Shown here one piece after another: positions 54,801 to 64,000 of a stretch of DNA of 64,000 bases. The translations under genes were made by a program, and so were the position numbers. The notes below the pieces were generated by a model that was not told the origin of the DNA, searched no databases, and saw nothing but the letters and a program-made list of their open reading frames with translations. Location: contig NC_052614.1 in assembly GCF_016545825.1 (NCBI RefSeq), positions 57,977,864 to 58,041,863 on the forward strand, read 5' to 3'. This DNA is from Eucalyptus grandis. Its lineage: Eukaryota; Streptophyta; Magnoliopsida; Myrtales; Myrtaceae. Numbering within the stretch: the stretch's first letter is position 1; each line of letters opens with the position of its first letter.

Positions 54801-56414
54801 GAATGATTGAGTTAAGATGTGCTGGGAAGGCACTAAAGCTCTGTGAAAAAGAGGGTTGAAGGAAATGAATACTGGGTTGAATTAGATTATGTAGGTTATA
54901 CTCTAATGTAAACTGAAATGAAGGGCAAAACTTTTTTTTTGTCTTTTTGAACAACAAGGGCAAAACTTAAAGGTCCGTCATTTGTTTTTATTATTGTTTT
55001 TTTTATTCATTATAATTTTGGGTTTTGACTTGCCTCTACTTGATCCCAATAAAAACTGAGGTGATGAGGGGTTGAAATTGAACATCTTGCTTGGGTATTT
55101 TCAAACATTTCCTCATTTCTATTTAAAGGTTCTTGACATGGTTTATATTATGGGACTGTTGCTCTTATAACGTTTTAAGTTCTCATTGCCTATGCTGACT
55201 TGTCCTTGCCCTCCTTTTCCAATTTAAGGTGTTGAAATTGCAAGCATGCAAGTACCTTACCGATTCTTCATTGGAGCCTCTCTACATGCATGGAGCTTTG
55301 CCAAGCCTCCGAGAATTGGACTTGTCTTATGGGCCTTTTTCTCAGTCTGCCATAGAGGAGCTTCTTTCTTGCTGTACACATCTGACTCATGTTAGCTTAA
55401 ACGGATGCATCAATATGCATGATTTGAATTGGGGTTTCCCTGGGGATATCTCTCTGTCGTCTAGTGCCAGTTGTGTGAATGAAGTGTCAGAGAGCAATAA
55501 TTCGCTGGAACTGCCTGAGCTGCCCAACCGTTTGCTGCAAAATCTTAATTGCGTAGGCTGTCCAAATATCAGGAAGGTTTTTATTCCACTGCTGGCTCGC
55601 TGTTATCACTTATCGTCGCTGAACTTATCTTTATCCAACAATCTGAAGGAAGTCGACATTGCTTGTTCGAACTTGTGCCTTCTAAACTTAAGGTACTGAG
55701 TTTCCTTTTCGTTATTTGCCTATTGCGCATCAATTTTCGACTGGCTAATGCTGTTTTGTTCGTTCGTTCAGTAATTGCTGCAGTTTGGAAACATTGAGGC
55801 TTGAATGTCCAAAATTGACAAGCCTATTTCTTCAGGTATGTATATTGTCTTCCTTCTCCATGTTTCTTCAAGCATGCATATTGCCTCATTTTTTAAATGA
55901 AAGGAAGAAGAAGAAGCAGAAGAAGAAGCTGTTCAGTTCTTATTTTTGTTGGCCCCTTGTGGTGGGAATGTCTTCCTAAAATTTCTTCCTTTGGAAATTG
56001 GATCTTGGTTTACACTTTCCAAGATAAAGGATAAAGATAATTGCTAGTTGTTCATTATATGTTTGGATGTTGATATATATTGTCAAATTCTTCTGTTCTG
56101 ATTGGTTTCTTCATTTCTTGTGGGGCTTTGATTAGTCATGCAACATCACTGAAGAAGCACTCGAAGCTGCTGTGTCACGATGTATGACACTGGAGACCCT
56201 TGATGTTCGCTATTGTCCGCAGGCAAGCAGAGTTCTTTTTATCTTTTTTTGAAAAAGATACGTTAAATCTGTTTGTATCATAATGGTAACTTCACTCATC
56301 AAGCTGTTACCTTTCGTGTATATCGACATGCAGATTTCCTCAGTGAGCATGGGGAGATTGCGTGCAGCTTGTCCAAGTTTGAAGCGCATCTTTAGCAGCC
56401 TGTCACCTCCATGA
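48842..56414 (+). CDS. FBL15: F-box/LRR-repeat protein 15 (SLOMO type), with frame break in exon 1
   Basis: This is a substrate-recognition subunit of an SCF ubiquitin ligase; the Arabidopsis protein (SLOW MOTION) affects auxin levels and organ initiation. There are 17 exons: 48842-49259, 50219-50483, 50575-50707, 51633-51732, 51820-52017, 52096-52366, 52444-52542, 52662-52750, 52889-52988, 53080-53250, 53400-53552, 53916-54076, 54153-54351, 55229-55692, 55772-55835, 56136-56222 and 56334-56414. Phases agree throughout and give about 1017 residues. The N-terminus MRTWCCCLW and the HHKRAKV motif are family marks. The F-box spans exons 2-3 (DLTDDLLHMVFSFLNHMDLC). The rest is leucine-rich repeats rich in CPxLxxL and LxLxxC phrases, ending SLKRIFSSLSPP. 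One base is missing in exon 1 between 49078 and 49170. Intron 16 starts with GC. Exon 1 is GC-rich; later exons are not. Confidence 0.93.
49260..50218 (+). other. FBL15 intron 1
   Basis: A 959-bp intron between ACCAG and GGAGAGTAAT, with GT and CAG ends. Open frames within it are not coding. Confidence 0.85.
50708..51632 (+). other. FBL15 intron 3
   Basis: A 925-bp AT-rich intron with GT and TAG ends. No inserted element is recognised. Confidence 0.8.
54352..55228 (+). other. FBL15 intron 13 with a 71-bp tandem duplication
   Basis: The 877-bp intron has GT and AAG ends. Within it 54622-54692 is repeated at 54693-54763 with several differences (both contain CAATAAGAAT and TTCAAATTTGTGTTC). 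Confidence 0.75.
56223..56333 (+). other. FBL15 intron 16, GC-AG type
   Basis: The preceding exon ends CCGCAG and the intron begins GCAAGC; it ends CATGCAG. No GT nearby keeps the frame and the conserved C-P-x-I-S-S protein sequence. CAG before GC is the strong-pairing context typical of genuine GC-AG introns. Confidence 0.8.
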
Positions 56415-58599
56415 GAACTGGCAGAAGTGTGAGTTGTTTCTCAGAGTGACGACATTGTGTTTGCGTCCCGTTAACACGCTGTACACACTGCACAGGTTGC
56501 TAATGGTTTGTGTTTGTGATCTTGTAAGTATAGTGAATGGTCATCAATCTTGAGTTTTCTTTTCCTTTTTTCTCTTGTCATTGTGTATGTCAACCTGATG
56601 ATTAATGTGGCTGGGTTATCGTTATGCGTAAAATTTCTCTCCTTTAGCTATGTCTTCTGCATTCTTTTGGTTGTACGGGAATAAATTCGTTCCGGTTGTT
56701 AGATGACCATGCTTCATGGTGTAGGTAAATTGACTTGCAATTCTTACTACGTGAGCCAAACAGTTGAGAGCAAGTCCTCCAATTTTAAGTGTAGATTTTC
56801 AAACTAGTCGAATGACTAAAAGACAATTGTCGTTCCTCGTGTGCATCTGTAAATGATATATACTGGTAAAGACCTTGTTCGAGTAAGACAAAAAAGGGCG
56901 AAGGCGACAGACGACCAGTACGGGACATGATTCTACTTCTAGCAAGGAAATTGGATGTTTATCAGGCGATAGCTATTTTCTTATGATCAGTTTTTGTGTT
57001 ATAGGTCCTGTCGTATTTCTTCTAGCAATGAACTGGATTATCGTTTTAAAGCATGACGGCCAATTGAGCTTGTCGTCCGGGAGATTCAAAACTCTGATAA
57101 ATTGACAATCTTGCACATCTTCTCTAAGTATCTGATACCAAGATAACTCTGAGTTGCAAACTATCGCGTTTCTTTGTTTGTCGGAAGTTATAGAGATATC
57201 CATACGAGAAAGGGCCGAAATTTTGGCTATGACAAGATTTTCATCCAACTCGTCTTCGATTGAGGTCATCTCTCCTTCCTAATAGGTTGTGGATCAATCA
57301 AGAAACTGCTATTTGCGAGAACGGGGTTCATACATCGACTTACGCGTGCGATTGCTTTGTATTTTCTCCCTTCAAAATACCCAAAACGAAAAAGCACATG
57401 GAAGAAAGGATCTACTTTACCCTTATGGTCTTCACGGTCCCTGATGACAACTCTACTCTTAGTAAGCAGAATGGCTTAACCACTCCATTCTAGGAAACAG
57501 AATTTTTGCTTTTACATGGGGCCTAGCTAAGATGTTCTGTCATAATTGCTTATCAGACCCCAAAACTTTTCTGGATGTTCAATGCTAGCTAAGGTGGCAA
57601 GGATTAACTAGAATAAACCTCTCTTAATGTGCAAAGTGCCAGCACACTAAAGAACCTTTAGGAGATAGCGATCAACAAATTTGGACAGACATAAGATTAT
57701 GTTCTTGCGCAATGATACCGAGATTATTCTGAAATTAGCACTAGCACTATAATATGCTGTAGTACTTGCCTGAAAACAGGTGATGCGTATGACCTTGCAT
57801 CTATGTAAAGACCAACAACAGAGGACCGAATATGTACCCATGATCTCCAGTTGCTTCATACTTAGATTATATTGTAGTCCCAGAAACACGTTGAAACCAC
57901 ATTGTATATATCTAAAAGATGGCCACTTTGGTCCAATTTCGGATTCGGGCCGACTTTGATCTTCACGTAGTTCAACTACCCCTTGCTCATCCTGACTTGG
58001 TCCTGCAAAAGGGTAGCTAATGGATAAAGCTTTTCAAGCTCTCGTATTTTTAAAATCTATAGTTCAAGACTATTTTGTCATCTTAGAAGCACCTTCTTCC
58101 AAATCTAAGTTCGCTCTTCACTGACTCGGCAGACCGAGGACACAAAGAATCAACCGAGGTTTGGATTTCGTAGGAGGTCCGTGAAGATTGGCGCAAAGGT
58201 CTCCTGATCCAATTAACTTATCCCGTTCCTTCGAGTGGTCTCATCGGTAATTGACAAGTTGGAAGATCCGATAAAGGAAAAAGTAGGACCTGCTATTAGA
58301 ATGGAGATTTTAATGTACGAATGAGTTAAGAAATAGAGATACCATTGCTAACGTTGCAAGCTTCGTCTAGTCTGTAGTGAAATTGGGCCTATCAAGTAGC
58401 TTGAGCAAGTGATCCTAAGCCAGCCTTAGACATCTTTATGCCACTCAATGACATGGAGTCTCCTGCTCTGTCAAACAAGACGGTATAGCATATGAACTTC
58501 GACGGAATACAAGCTGACCATCGGGCTGGGCCCTTCCCCATAAGGCCCCTCCGTCGGACATAAGTGCCCTCTTGCCTCCCATGCGTGAGGGGCTGTCTT
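56415..58599. other. FBL15 3' UTR and intergenic DNA
   Basis: The 3' UTR probably occupies the first 250-300 bases. No poly-A signal stands out with confidence. Beyond it no gene or mobile-element ends are recognised. Confidence 0.5.
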
Positions 58600-59575
58600 A
58601 GCCTCTCTTAAGAAGTTCAACACTTTTCAAAAGCCTTTGTGTCGTGTCTGACATTCCGACACGTGCCCAATACACTTTGACACGTTCCGACACGTTCCGA
58701 CACGCGGTCAACAAGTGTTGAGAAATCCGACACGTGATAAACTCTTCCTGACATGCTTCGATATGCGAGTCCAAAATTCCGACACGCGATTTTGACACAC
58801 GCATGGGGTCAATTTTAAAACTTTTCAATACTTGAGGGGTCAAAATATAAATATATGAAAATAATAAAAATAACAAAAATAAAGGGGAAAGAAAAAAATT
58901 CTCACTCTTAAGTTTCTCACTTATAAGTTTTGACATTCCCATGAGTGACGATGGAATGCCCCTCTTCTCGCCGGCGTCGCTCCGCAGCTCCAGTGGACTT
59001 AAAGTTGTAATTTTTTTTTTTTTTTTTTTGCTTCTTTTCGCCTCTTGCAGATGTCACCTATGAGTTATCTCTTTTGGTTTATGTCATTAGCTTGTGAGTT
59101 ATTTCTTACATTTTCCATGGCGAATTTAGTTATTTTCTTTTCTTTAGGTCGTACTTTGAGAGTTCTTGTCCTAGATTTTCAATTTTCTCGAACCTTGTTT
59201 TGCAGAGCTCCAAGCTAGTCTATATCATGAACTCCGAACTCTGTCTGGGATTATAAAAAATCTCACTAATTTCCGACAAGTGTAAGTAAACATGACATGT
59301 TCCTTCAAATTTACTCTTTTGTGTTTGCAATTTTTGAATTTCTTATTCAATTTTTGTCAAATTAAAATAATGAATGATATTAACAAATGTTGAATTGATA
59401 TTTTTAGTATTAATTAATTCTATGCTCTTTTATTATTTATTTTTGCATTTATATATGAAAATATATATTTAATATATAACGTGTCGGAATGTGTTGAAAT
59501 TCTCTATTTTTTGAGAAGTAACGTGTCGGCGTGTCGTGTCGTGTCGTGTCGTGTGTCAAAGTCGGTGCTACATAG
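58600..59575. mobile_element. Repeat bounded by inverted GACACG-rich ends
   Basis: ACATTCCGACACGT (58651-58664) recurs inverted as ACGTGTCGGAATGT (59479-59492). Many more GACACG copies lie on the left and GTGTCG copies on the right, including a GTGTC pentanucleotide run at 59531-59550. The middle is AT-rich with a T run at about 59010. This looks like a non-autonomous DNA element with repetitive ends. The superfamily and exact edges are undetermined. Confidence 0.5.
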
Positions 59576-60197
59576 AGCCTCTCCCGTCCAAGATCTCTTC
59601 CACACCTATAGCTTGTCTCTTTAACCCCTTCTCTCTCCCCCCAGCGGACTCCAAATGGGATTATATATATTCGTTTGAGGAAAGGCAAAATAGGGAGGCT
59701 TGATTTTTTTGCAGAGAGAGAGAGAGAGGAAGACGGCCGCTTCATCGTTGCGCCACCACTCCTCTGCGTATCGCCTTTCTCCTGCCAGAGAGTTCGAAGT
59801 GTCTTAATCTCAAGTCTTCGAGCTACGCTGGTGTGGATCGTTGTTGTCGGGGCGGTGGTATACATAGGAGTGCACGTAGAAGGGATGAGTAGGAAGGTGG
59901 TACACATAAAGGACAAATGATGTGCAGGTTAAGTGTTGAGGGGATCCTCAACGTGTTCTCGCTCCTCAACTGGATCGGTCGCCGCTACACGATTGTGTTG
60001 CCAGCTTCTTCAGCAAGTGCCTCCAGTACAGAAAGAAGGATAAGAGGATAATCCAGGTGCATGTTTCGTCCAGACAGGATCCTCAACTTGCTGTCATTAT
60101 ACAACTACTATTGCACACTCGGAGATACACTCCTCAAGGCTACCGCGTTCCATTCACGAAGTTGGGTGAACAGATCACAAAAATAGAAATATATTTT
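59576..60197. other. Intergenic, unrecognised
   Basis: A GA run at 59715-59728 is followed by less AT-rich sequence to about 60050 with possible coding texture, but no family could be recognised and frames are short. Confidence 0.35.
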
Positions 60198-60198
60198 C

Positions 60199-60497
60199 TT
60201 AAAAAGAAATAGTTTTTTTATTTGAAAGTTTAAATGTGAACTTGTCGTGCATTTGCTTGCATAATGCATCTCTTGGTATCTTCATTGGTCCCTCTAATTT
60301 CAGACAACAAGGCGATGTATTCTTGAACCCATTAATGAGATATGATTTTGGTTGTCTCCCATTATATAATCCTAGATATAATTGTTCCATTCTCCTAATC
60401 ACGAATACGGCATTTAATCCGCTCACATGATACAATTTGATTGAAAAAATTGGTCTATTGTCACGAGGCTCATTGATAGTCAAAATCAAAATGATAA
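60199..60497 (-). pseudogene. Unidentified coding relic, downstream part
   Basis: A minus-strand frame of about 97 codons with normal protein texture (RRMEQLYLGLYNGRQPKSYL, then KIPRDALCKQMHDKF). It has no proper ATG at its beginning and starts exactly at the edge of the element at 60498-61272. It appears to continue the frames at 61276-61851 and 62965-63193, which the two DNA elements separate. The family is unknown; a transposon-encoded protein is possible. Confidence 0.35.
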
Positions 60498-61272
60498 GGG
60501 CGCGTTTGGTAACGATTCTGTTTCCGGGAGTAGATTCCGATCAAAACTGATTTTTTTTTATTCCGTTCCCGGGAACTGATTCTAAGCATTTTATGCCGTT
60601 TGGTAACTGTTCAAAATTTCTGATTCTGGAATAGAATTGCATTTGGTACCGTGCTCATTAATTTTGTTCCAAATCAATTTTTTTTTTTAATTTTTAAATA
60701 ATTTTTTTACTTTTTTTCTGTTCTTTTTCATTTTTTCCTTTTCTTTTCATTTTTTTTCCTTTTTCTCATCTTCTTCTTCTTTCTTGTGGCCGGCGACCTC
60801 ACCGGAGCGTCGCCAGCCCTTGTCGGCCGAGCCTCGCCGGCAGCTGGGCGAGGCTCACCGAGCCCCGCCGGTGGCCAGGCCGACCTCGCTGGGGCTGGGT
60901 GAGGCCTGCCAAGCCACCGGCGGGGCTAGGCGAGCCTCGCCTGGCCACCGGTGGGGCTGGGCAAGCCTCGGGGCTGGGCGTCGTGAGGCTTGCCCAGCCC
61001 GGCGAGCTCGCCGGACTGGCGGGCCGGCGGCGACGGATGGCGGATGGTGGCATGCGGCGGTCGCGAGATGGCCGAAGGGAAGAAGGAGGGTTCTTGATTT
61101 TGATTTTCAAATTCGTTCCCGGAACAAGAATCAACTTTCTTTTTGTTCTTGATTCTATTCCCAATATGTTCCCGAAAATAAAAATTTTACCAAACGCGAT
61201 TCTAGGCCAAAACTGATTCCAGGAACAAAAAATTAGAATTTGGCCCTGTTTGGATGGTTACCAAACATGGCC
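60498..61272. mobile_element. PIF/Harbinger-like non-autonomous element with GC-rich core
   Basis: 775 bp flanked by TAA (60495-60497 and 61273-61275). The ends are inverted repeats: left GGGCGCGTTTGGTAAC, right reversed GGCCATGTTTGGTAAC. The outer parts are AT-rich with recurring CCGGGAACNGATT/GATTCC phrases, and the centre holds a GC-rich cassette (60786-61078). There is no transposase. It lies inside a decayed minus-strand coding region. Confidence 0.75.
60786..61078. repeat. GC-rich cassette, copy 2
   Basis: It begins GTGGCCGGCGACC and consists of GCGAGCCTCGCC, GGGCTGGGC and CCGGTGGGGC phrases. It resembles the cores of 26632-27335 and 61852-62956. Open frames across it are compositional. 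Confidence 0.6.
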
Positions 61273-61275
61273 TAA

Positions 61276-61851
61276 GTGCACAATATTGGTGAAGCAACCT
61301 TCATTATAAGATTTATGAAGCTTACCCTTCTCTATCATGATGACATTCGGAGACTTTGATGTCTCACAAAACCTTTCTTGGATCTCCTGCATGTACTTAT
61401 TCTTCACCTCTACTATGTTTGTCAAATTAGATAGAAGCCTATCTTGCTTACGAGCCTTTTCCTCCATGATCTCCACAATGGTTTGCAGGTCCCCCATCTG
61501 GCGTGAGTGCTCCCAAACAATACTAATTGAAATGTAACCATCATCATGGGCAACCCATGGGTACTCTTTTTTTTAGGTACCCTTGGCAGCCAATCCTTGC
61601 GCCCACTACGATCTGCTTCGTAAAACTTCTCCAACGACATGGCATTGTGCAAGCCAGGCCAACCTTTATTAAATTCCACCACATGTGACCCGGCAACTCC
61701 AAAGCCAGCGAACCCTCACAGGATTGAAGCCTCTTCTCGTCAGCTCGTCCCTCGACTCGGATCTACTCTCACCAACATACCACCCGTCTAGTAGGAATGT
61801 TCACGACGACTACTTTCCATGGCTAGATAAATTTGTCAACATGGCTATAGC
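61276..61851 (-). pseudogene. Unidentified coding relic, middle part
   Basis: The minus strand has two overlapping frames of good protein texture. One (61422-61682) includes MSLEKFYEADRSGRKDWLP; the other (61258-61497) includes a charged coiled-coil-like stretch (IVEIMEEKARKQDRLLSNL). A frameshift near 61500-61560 probably separates them, and in-frame stops occur between 61690 and 61850. It is bounded by a PIF/Harbinger-like element on one side and a hAT-like element on the other. The family is not recognised. Confidence 0.4.
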
Positions 61852-62956
61852 TAGAGGTGTCAAAATGTTCTTAGACCCATATATGACCCATTTAAATCAT
61901 AAATGGGTTATATATGGGTTACTTGTTTTTGACAAAAAGTAGTTAAATGGGTTTACTTTGATGGGTGAATTTTAAGTGGGTTTTAAGTGAGTCTTAAATG
62001 AGTCTTAAATCGGTTTGGTTTTAAGTGAGTCTTAAGAGAGACTCTTTTCTTATCTCTTTAACTTTATAAAAATATTTTTTATAAATACCAAAATTATAAT
62101 TATTTTTTATTTTAATTTTTAATTTTCTTTCTTTCTTCTTTCTCCGGTTCCTGGCACGACAATGGCCGGCGACCAGCCAGGCGAGCCTCAAGCTCGCCGG
62201 ATAAGGCGAGGTAGAGGCCTCACCAACGCTCGGCGAGGCTCGAACCTCACCGATCTGGCGAGACTCGAACTCGCCGGCGTTGGGCGAGGCTCGAGCCTTG
62301 CCAGATCCGGCGAGGTGTGAGCTCGAGCTCACCCGATGCCGATGAGTCTCACTAGATCCGGCAAGGGGCGAGCTCGAGCTCGCCCGGATCTAGCAAGGCG
62401 GAGGCCTCGCCGATATGGCGAGACTCGAGCTCACCGGCGTCGGGTGAGGCTTCGGCCTCGCCGATCTAGCGAGCCTCGAGGTTGCGGCTTCGAGCGAGCT
62501 CGAGGCTCGCCCGTGGTCGGCCGCCAACCGTCGTCGTGGCTGGCGGCCAGCCAAAGAAGATGAAGAACCAAAAAGAAAAAAAGAAAAAGAAAAAGAAAAA
62601 TATATTTTTAAAATAAAAATAATTAAAATTCGAATTTTAATTATTTTAAAAATCATAAAAATTGTCCATTAAATTTGTGTTATATAAAACTATTTTAGCA
62701 ATACCATTTTAAAAATAATAATATATATATATATAAGAAATAAGATTGGAAGTTTTTTAGTAATATAATATTTTAAAAAAAACATAAGAATAAGTTTTCC
62801 TAAAAATATGAAAATATTTTATTAATATGGGTCGGGTCGGGTTAGGTATGGGTCGAAAGATTTACATTAGACTTAAATGGGTTAATGGGTCAATTTGGGT
62901 CGACTCATTAATGACCTGACCTAAACTCGACCTGACCCACCTGTTTGACACCTTTA
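61852..62956. mobile_element. hAT-like non-autonomous element with perfect 8-bp target duplication
   Basis: 1105 bp. The ends are TAGAGGTGTCAAA and, reversed, TAAAGGTGTCAAA (12 of 13 match). GCTATAGC directly flanks both ends (61844-61851 and 62957-62964). An 8-bp duplication and these ends are typical of the hAT superfamily. Subterminal regions repeat GGGTT/ACCCAT and GGGTCGGGT. The interior has a GC-rich cassette. No transposase is encoded. Confidence 0.9.
62160..62555. repeat. GC-rich cassette, copy 3
   Basis: It begins ATGGCCGGCGACCAGCC and is built of repeated GCGAGACTCGAGCTC and GAGCTCGAGCTCGCC-type units with a strongly palindromic character. It lies inside the hAT-like element. Confidence 0.65.
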
Positions 62957-62964
62957 GCTATAGC

Positions 62965-63193
62965 CAATAGGAGGTTTGCTCTCACCAACAAGTTTTGAAG
63001 GACCGGCTATGTCCGATAGATCTTTTGCCAGGTACTTTGCCAAAGCTATGTGATTGGACTTCTCTTTTGCGCTTCTCTTGTCTGAGGTACTCTTCCCCAC
63101 CCCGGAAGCATGCTGGAGCAGTTCCTCATATTGGTAATCTTTCCTTTTCTTTTTGGGAGAGTGATGTTTGTTCGGATTTAATACTAGGACCAT
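62965..63193 (-). pseudogene. Unidentified coding relic, upstream part
   Basis: The minus strand encodes a lysine-rich segment (PNKHHSPKKKRKDYQYEELL) and then KYLAKDLSDIAGPSKLVGES; the frame ends where the hAT-like element begins. The lysine cluster could be a nuclear-localisation signal. The family is not recognised. Confidence 0.4.
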
Positions 63194-63339
63194 AGTACCT
63201 TGCTATTTCAAGTGGGCTATCATATTGTCATATCATGCTTCGTTGATTTGAAATTTGTGCTTTGTATGGTTGGTTTTTCTCTTGTGCATACGTTGGATGC
63301 ATGAGAAGTGAATAGGCACGTTGGCCAATAATTTGAAGA

Positions 63340-63620
63340 TAGGCATGTTGGCCGTTGCCTTTGGCCAGTCGCCGAGGTCTGGCGACCGGTTGGAGGAAGA
63401 AGAGGAGAAGAAAAAAAAAAAGAAAAAAAATATTAAAATATGATTAAAAATTGTCCACGTCAGCGCTGATCAGGCCAAGTCAGCCGGCCGGCGTTCAGAT
63501 AGCAAAATTTGGCCAAAATTGACCGGAAAGGACTAAATTGGCACAAAAAAGGTTTAAGACTAAATTGGCATAAAAACAAAAGGTTTAAGACTTTTTTTAC
63601 ACTTTTCCCATTAAAAAACC
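63340..63620. repeat. Repeat end with GACTAAATTGGCA units
   Basis: GACTAAATTGGCACAAAA and AGACTAAATTGGCATAAAA follow one another, each with AAGGTTTAAGAC, then a T run and ACTTTTCCC. Upstream is a short GC-rich part (GGCCAGTCGCCGAGG, CTGGCGACCGG) and an A-rich part. This resembles one end of a common plant non-autonomous repeat. The other end was not located. Confidence 0.4.
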
Positions 63621-64000
63621 AAGGGATAATATGATGAAACAGAAGAGAGAGTGAAAGTTTTACTCTTACCTTTGCAGGCTTAGGAGCTCTCTCTCTAGTA
63701 TTTTAGTCCTCTTATATATAGATGAGGGAGAGGACTTGCATCTACCTATCTACCTAAACACAAGATGATAAACCTCGATCGGCATATTTTGATAGTTTAA
63801 GCTTTTAGGGTAAATTTTTGTGCACTTAGCTTCAATATGGTAAAGGATGATGTTTTTAGGGAGATCCTCATTATATGTTAGGAAGACCTTTTCTACTTGA
63901 GTTAGACACGTTAGCTTGGGCAGTATGTTTATGAATTTCTTCTTGACAAAATTACAAAGTATATGTATTTAACTTGTCGAGTGATCTTAACTTTGTCTGT
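63621..64000. other. Intergenic, nothing recognised
   Basis: AT-rich DNA up to the window edge without recognisable genes or element ends. Confidence 0.5.

Noticed and set aside
59449..59916. Minus-strand open frame of about 155 codons
   Set aside because: It runs through a GTGTC microsatellite and a GA run and has no domain.
59940..60050. Possible tetraspanin-like N-terminus (MCRLSVEGILNVFSLLNWI)
   Set aside because: Too short and followed by stops; the resemblance is not strong enough to name.
60784..61216. Overlapping open frames in the GC-rich core of the element at 60498-61272
   Set aside because: Same compositional effect; no domain, and repeated phrases instead of protein-like sequence.

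Overview
The window is nuclear DNA of a flowering plant, most likely a dicot. The genes have spliced, AT-rich introns, the three recognisable gene families are plant-specific in form, and the spaces between genes are AT-rich and full of small DNA transposons and retroelement debris. A woody rosid such as a member of the Myrtaceae would fit the very GC-rich first exons and the repeat style, but that is a guess.

Layout. 1-2508: the 5' part of a Ty1/copia-type LTR retrotransposon on the minus strand (gag pieces, GC-rich leader, primer-binding site, LTR). It is inserted in the second intron of an R2R3-MYB gene, of which only the last exon (2559-3015) is inside the window. 10333-11846: a complete three-exon paralogue of that MYB gene with the bHLH-interaction signature. 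The two lie in a degenerate direct duplication (about 2509-5410 and 11337-14030). 12-31 kb: no convincing gene, but a foldback element, hAT-like and PIF/Harbinger-like non-autonomous elements, a tRNA-derived SINE and several local tandem duplications. 31354-35839: a four-exon cytokinin dehydrogenase of the non-secreted CKX7 type. 36-48 kb: mostly intergenic, with a local tandem array at 42.8-43.7 kb. 48842-56414: a 17-exon F-box/leucine-rich-repeat gene, FBL15 (SLOMO type). 57-64 kb: a transposon-rich end in which a PIF/Harbinger-like element (60498-61272) and a hAT-like element (61852-62956, perfect 8-bp target duplication) cut through a decayed minus-strand coding region.

The three genes are unrelated neighbours, not an operon-like system: a transcription factor, a cytokinin-degrading enzyme and a ubiquitin-ligase substrate adaptor. 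Both GC-rich first exons (CKX7 and FBL15) carry one single-base reading-frame break in or near a G run, while all other exon phases fit. This looks more like consensus error in homopolymers than gene loss, but it must be checked.

No wholly new biological system is evident. The most unusual signals are: a GC-rich cassette with similar sequence in three mobile elements with two kinds of ends; the retrotransposon leader packed with WRKY- and bZIP-type sites; a GA microsatellite whose length sets the frame of an upstream ATG in the MYB gene; and paralogous empty sites that date insertions within the MYB duplication.
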